A stretch of DNA of 64,000 nucleotides, from contig NC_064231.1 of the NCBI RefSeq assembly GCF_023101765.2, positions 7,578,501 through 7,642,500 of the forward strand. Direction: 5' to 3'. Numbering within the stretch: the first letter of the stretch is position 1; every line of letters begins with the position of its first letter. This stretch comes from Spodoptera frugiperda. Lineage: Eukaryota > Arthropoda > Insecta > Lepidoptera > Noctuidae. Below are positions 58,830 to 64,000 of the stretch, one piece after another. Both the position numbers and the translations under genes were made by a program. The notes beneath the pieces are model-generated. The model had not been told where the DNA came from. It was given only the letters and a program-made list of their open reading frames with translations, and made no database searches.

Positions 58830-61794
58830 ATACTTTTTTTTAATTGCTTTGTTTTATTTTTTTGTTTTGATAAAGTCAACACACGTGTGTTATTTTTTAT
58901 CTATGTTTTTTATGGGCACTTCTTAATCTTTATTTAAATATTGAATTGAAAAAACGTGACATTATAATAAAGATTTTTACGACACTTTATCAGTAAAATT
59001 TACATTATATCTATCGGCCCAATAAAAAAGCTATGACTATATTCACACATTAATTAAAACAGATTGTCCCAAAAGGCAAAATTTTAGTGTAAAGCATATT
59101 CGATTACTTATAGTAAAACATAAAAGTTTCTAACTTTAAACAAATATTCTGTTTATTGTGATGTTGATGACAGCGCATTTATATTTACTCGTCACTCAGC
59201 AAGGACGACTGGTACTCATCACGAAAATGTTAACAAAACCTAACATTACAATTATTTTGCGTAACTTACATTTGATACTCACAATTATTTCTACATTTTA
59301 TGCAATTGCATGTTCGTTTCTAGTTTTTAATTGCACTTTATCCCGGAGATCTGACCTTTAGAGACAAGAATATGTTTGCAATATTTAACAGGATAAGTGG
59401 ATGTCTAGCTATTGTCTGGCTCCTACTTATTTACGAAATCACTGTCTACGAAACTAAATGTTGTGTTATTTGCATAACAGTTTTAAAATGGAACATGTGT
59501 GCATGAAAAACATTTGACTACGAAATACATTAATTTATGATATGAAATTAACCATACGACATTACTGGTAAAAAGTTGGTGTTCTGTTGAGCTTCTTAGG
59601 GAATCAAAAGGTGTGAATTTGTATTACATGAAACCAATCAAATATTTATCTACGGCACTTTGCAAACAATTAATAAAAGTGACATATACGAGTACTTATG
59701 TATGTTGTAGGCACTACCAATAATACAACCACAAAGTTGCAAACGTATTAAACCAGGCGTTTTGCAAGTCGTAAAACTGAGTATTTTTACCGGTTAAATA
59801 CATATTTAACTTGTATGTAATGTTGGCGTTTAACGTAAATATTACAAAACGACGGTTCATTACAGTTCAAAGTTTATCAACTTGAGTGCAAACTTTAATA
59901 ACTTACGTTTCAAATGAACATCAAATGGTATTAATAATTGAATTCGATTACCAATAAAATATCAATAGTATTGACAAATCAGCAGTAGGAAATTTAATAT
60001 TAAACTAAGATATTATCATTACAACAACTCAACATTTGTACAGTAGTAGTTTCAGCAACCAACTGCCTCGCCTCCTAAATAATACTTACAGGTCTTGAAG
60101 AAAATTGAAAGTTATTTTACAAGTTACCGCAATAGCATTAGGCCTAGAAATTTCACATAGTTAGTGCTCAATGTATGTTTCGTAAATGTATCTAAATGCC
60201 AACGCACACAACGCATCGTCGTGAAGGTTCTTGCATCCGTTTATGCGTTCCTAACTAAAAGTTACAGTACCGAGGTGTATAGTTCAGCAACCTTCACATA
60301 TCACGATAGATACTGACCGGCTATTTGGATTTCTGGGACTCAAGATCCGGCTACATGATGAAGTATTAAGAAGAAATTAAATCAAGTAAATATGGCTAAA
60401 GATATCTGCATCAGAAGATTAAATCGTAGCGTAGAAATATAAAATCTTAAACGGTATTTTTAATTACAAAATTCTATTGTGACGCATTCTGGTTAGAATT
60501 AATGGCCAAGTCACTCGTATTCTGCCTATTTTTGTGATTTGTTTTCGTGCCTTTGATATTGTCAATCTGGCATTTTGTGCTTTTTATAAGCAAGTTACCA
60601 GTTTGCTAATAAACTTCGATTAGTTCTGGAAATCCCAATAGTTTGTTTAATGGTCTTCCGCTATCATCATCCTATTTAAACTTAATCAAAGTTACGATAG
60701 TGTCCAAAGTTCAAGTGGTTAGGTAATATCCAAACAAATAGTTAGTCAGGAAACATAACATCACTAACACACAAGAAGAAACTTTAAATCATATAAAGAT
60801 CCTTATATGCCGGTTTTGACTATTGTGATCGTTTCTTTACTACTGGTGTCCATCATAGGCTCTGATGTGACTAGCAACATTTTAATGATATAATAGAATA
60901 CTAACTATAACTTCGCATGAAAAAGAAATTACCTATATGACTTTTAAGCCCCTAAACATGAGCAGGAGACACAAAAAACATACCATAAAATCGCTCCGTT
61001 ACGACATGAAACAAAAATATACAAACTTTCGCATTTATAATATTAGTAAGAATCATATTTAAAAAAAACTTTTACAAAATGAAATAAATGACATTGAACG
61101 CATTATACTGGGTTTGTAAGTAGGCTTGTAAAGATTCACAATTTGTTTTATTATATTACGCAAGATCTAGTATTGTCATCGTGCGACAGATGGCAGTGTG
61201 TGCGGCTCTCTGACACGAGAGCTTGAACCTTCGTTATTTAAAACGGTTACAAAATAACTGTGACGAAACTAGTAACCTTTTGTGCACACAACTGCACATT
61301 GGGCTATACATAACCACTTTATCATGGTCTCGCTTTGTATAATCTTTGCACGCGTTCAAGAGTCAGTTTATACTGGTTTTTATAGTTGTATGTACATCTC
61401 TTGGTGGGGTTACGTTTGCTAGACTGCACAGTTTCGGTTTATGACCTTTTACCTTATTATGCGACGAGATGGCTAAGATTGATTTGACTGGCGATTTGTT
61501 AAATGTTTCACATTACACGGAAGCTTTTAGATGTTTATCTTTTGAGCTAAAATGTACAGAATGAAGTCTTGTTTTGAAGCTTAGATTTGAATTAGACATT
61601 TGGAATCTTTGCAAATAAAAAACAAATAACGGTAGAAATATGCTTGCGCTTCTTCTTTATAACTGTAGGTACCTATTAGAGGTCTCATTTTATTTTGTGG
61701 CTCTGCTTTGTACCGATTCTGTAGTTTTATTATTAGTCAAATTGAGCATCATGTGATATTTTACCACATTTTTCCTCCCTTGCTTATGTCATTA
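58830..61794. other. Intergenic DNA downstream of CPR-D
   Basis: No gene was seen. There is a scrap of family D (aaactttcgcatttataat) at 61021-61040. A 67-codon frame at 59158-59361 has no motif or splice partners. Confidence 0.45.
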
Positions 61795-61867
61795 AGAAAG
61801 GCATTAAATGTCATTAACTAAATATGGCATTGTAAAATATTTAGTTAATGGCACTTAATGTTTTTGT
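61795..61867. repeat. miRNA-precursor-like hairpin
   Basis: The arms 61795-61825 and 61837-61867 pair over 31 positions with two mismatches and three G-U wobbles around an 11-base loop (61826-61836). This is the size and loop expected of an animal pre-miRNA, but small decayed MITEs look the same. The strand and transcription cannot be told from sequence. Confidence 0.5.
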
Positions 61868-62865
61868 ACATACTTCATCATTGCGTAAGCGTTATATGAA
61901 AAAAGGCATCTTATTTTTAAATAAAAGTAACGGTAAATTGAATTTTATAATACATGTATGTACGCCTGTGTAAATTGTGAGAGATCGTTACTTTAATGTG
62001 AATACTTGCTACGCACGTAGATAAGGCACTACAAAGAAATGAATATATTGTTCCTCCTACATAGTAGTCCTTTAGTCATGTAGAAAACATTTAATTTTCT
62101 TTTAAATTATTATATCAATAGATAAATATAAAATAAAGCCCGAAAACCTCTTTATAGCTATTTCATGGTTCTATTTGTTTGAGAAACAGTTTTATTTCAA
62201 TTTTCTTTTACAAAACGCCTGAACCAATGAAGTTTCAACCAATCACTCTTAGCATAAACAGTCACAGGTTTTGTAAGGCGCTTCGTACTATTGCTGTAGA
62301 TTTTTTAGAATAAGCACTTACCTATTTCCCCCGTTAATAAGGTACTTATTCTAATTATAATGATAGTTAATAAACGGTTTTTTTTTATATTGAAAAAAAA
62401 AATAAAGAGTTATTTTATCAAAGCTACCATAGTGAAGACAATTAAAACATTAAAAACATACTATTACTCGATTTCATCACTAGATGGCGTGACAAGCAGA
62501 CATATACAATAGTTCAATAATAGTTTACCAAAATTATGTAAATGATATTCGTGATAGTATGACATCATATCTTCTTCTTCGACTTCGTTATAATTCTATT
62601 AACACGTACTTCAACTTGAAAGTGCTTAACCAGGATGTACTGAGGCTGCATAATTTACAATTTATATTCTAAAAATATTCCGTTTTGAATACTAATAGTA
62701 CAAATAATTTCAATATTCTTGACTAACGACAAGTATATGTATGTGAAAACAACCAATTTAAGCTATCCAGATAGTCAATTTCCAACTACACGTTAAAATT
62801 TTGTGAGCCTCCGTTTACGAACGCGGCAACATCCATTGGTTTGAAATGGTTAAAAGACCCTTTTA
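61868..62865. other. Intergenic AT-rich DNA
   Basis: I see nothing here that I can support as a gene, repeat or structured site. Confidence 0.45.
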
Positions 62866-63037
62866 TTTATTTTTTAAGGGAGGAAAATCATCCAGTGACT
62901 TCTCTTGTCTTGGGCAAGGCAAGAGCGAGTCTCAGACTCTTAGTGACTAAAAACAACCCCGTTCCTACTCCTGCTTCTCCTCCTTCTTCCTCCTGCCAGA
63001 GCCCCGGTAAACCCACTAGGTAGTCCGCAGCTCACCC
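62866..63037 (-). repeat. Dispersed repeat family A, copy 8 (reverse, long)
   Basis: ttttaagggaggaaaatca, then ccagtgacttctcttg, ctcagactcttagtgac and ccccggtaaacccacta, is the reverse complement of the family. The 60-codon frame across it is repeat sequence. Confidence 0.8.
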
Positions 63038-63774
63038 TGTTATATGATATTACTCTTTAAAAATAATTTACACTAAATTGTCCAACAACAAAAGCTAGCA
63101 ACAAAATCTTACTTAAAGTTAAAATATAAAATAATTAATGCAAAGATCATTAGAATACAATGCGCTGTGCATCATCCCAGGAGTTAAGTCTCATCTGATG
63201 TAAATGATATACGTGAACGTTGTCATCAATCGTGACTGCACCAAGTTCCTGAACTAGTTAGTCTTCAACCATTAGAAAGGTCATCCATGATATAATAAAC
63301 AAAGCGAAGATTTAAACATAAAGCCATTAACATACCTGCGTTCTATTATTTATTACGGTTCGCTTGCAGTATTTACATATAGGTAATATCAGAAATATGT
63401 CAAGTCAACACGCTAACTTTAACCTTCAACATGTTTCATTAATACTGTTTTAAAGGAATCTGTCTAGTTCAATATTATATACTGTCATTTTGCACGCACA
63501 TATTAGACGTGAAAAGTGATTGTGATAAACCCTAAATAATACTTATATATGGACTACCGATTAAACTCCCGTTGGTACATGATGTTACTCGAATGAAACC
63601 ATCATGTACTAACAATGTAATATACTAGATTTGACCTTCAACCATTTTTAAATTGTTTTGAAGAAGTGACCTATCGAAAATGGAACTAACTAACAAATAT
63701 CTATGTGCAAATGACTTGTTGTTTTAAAGCTGCAACAAGTCAACCGAGGAACTTACAACATTGTTTTCTTTTAT
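63038..63774. other. Intergenic AT-rich DNA
   Basis: No gene or repeat could be supported here. Confidence 0.4.
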
Positions 63775-63958
63775 GAAACACGTAAACGAGCAGACGTATC
63801 ACCTGATGGTAAGCAATCGCCGCCGCCGGACGATAACGATTGACGGATTTTTGTGGGTTATGAATTTAAGGGTTGTTGTGGAATTGATGACTGGGAAGAT
63901 TGGAATTGGGCATCCAGTAACCTCACTCACACAACGCAAACGATGTTTTACGATCAGG
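63775..63958 (+). repeat. Dispersed repeat family B, copy 7
   Basis: gacgtatcacctgatggta, then agcaatcgccgccgcc, gggttgttgtggaattg and ccagtaacctcactcacac, follows the consensus with a deletion in the accagaggcgtt part. A 71-codon frame here is repeat sequence. Confidence 0.75.
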
Positions 63959-64000
63959 TATTTCTTAAATTTTTAGTAAACTGACTACAATCTCCAAATC

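Overview
The window looks like nuclear DNA of a moth, most likely a noctuid-type lepidopteran. It is AT-rich and gene-poor, with small intron-split genes and many dispersed repeats. Two of its repeats resemble sequences I know from Lepidoptera: a piggyBac-family element whose ends closely resemble the Trichoplusia ni element, and a tRNA-related SINE. The species assignment is inference; no mitochondrial or rRNA marker is present.

The readable protein content is four RR-1 cuticular protein genes, two adjacent unknown secreted-protein genes and one orphan terminal exon. Left part (1-10 kb): an orphan GC-rich terminal exon at 2466-2679 lies downstream of an internally deleted piggyBac-like element (1397-2344), which sits in the tail of an older repeat. 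Two unrecognised secreted-protein genes then converge. The plus gene (5862-8815, 4 exons, 235 aa) carries a furin-like site, and the minus gene (9696-8816, 3 exons, 170 aa) carries a polybasic stretch. Their stop codons abut with no base between them, so their 3' UTRs must overlap.

Middle part (10-41 kb): about 10 kb of intergenic DNA with repeats, SINEs, hairpins and a decayed non-LTR retrotransposon 3' end (about 18040-18649) is followed by three cuticular protein genes: CPR-A (+, 20140-33427, with an 11.5-kb second intron), CPR-B (+, 34424-36579) and CPR-C (-, 40499-39190). Right part: a long gene-poor stretch (40.6-53.9 kb) holds an unusual terminal-inverted-repeat element built from spaced CTCGCCCC motifs. 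CPR-D (+, 53963-58625) follows, and the last 5 kb show only repeats and a miRNA-like hairpin.

All four cuticular genes share one architecture. A tiny first coding exon of 4-5 codons is followed by a phase-0 intron inside the signal peptide and a phase-2 intron just before the Y-x-x-S/T-D-G part of the Rebers-Riddiford motif, so the cluster very probably arose by gene duplication. The products are small secreted proteins expected to bind chitin in soft (larval) cuticle. No tRNA, rRNA, CRISPR or intact transposase gene was found.
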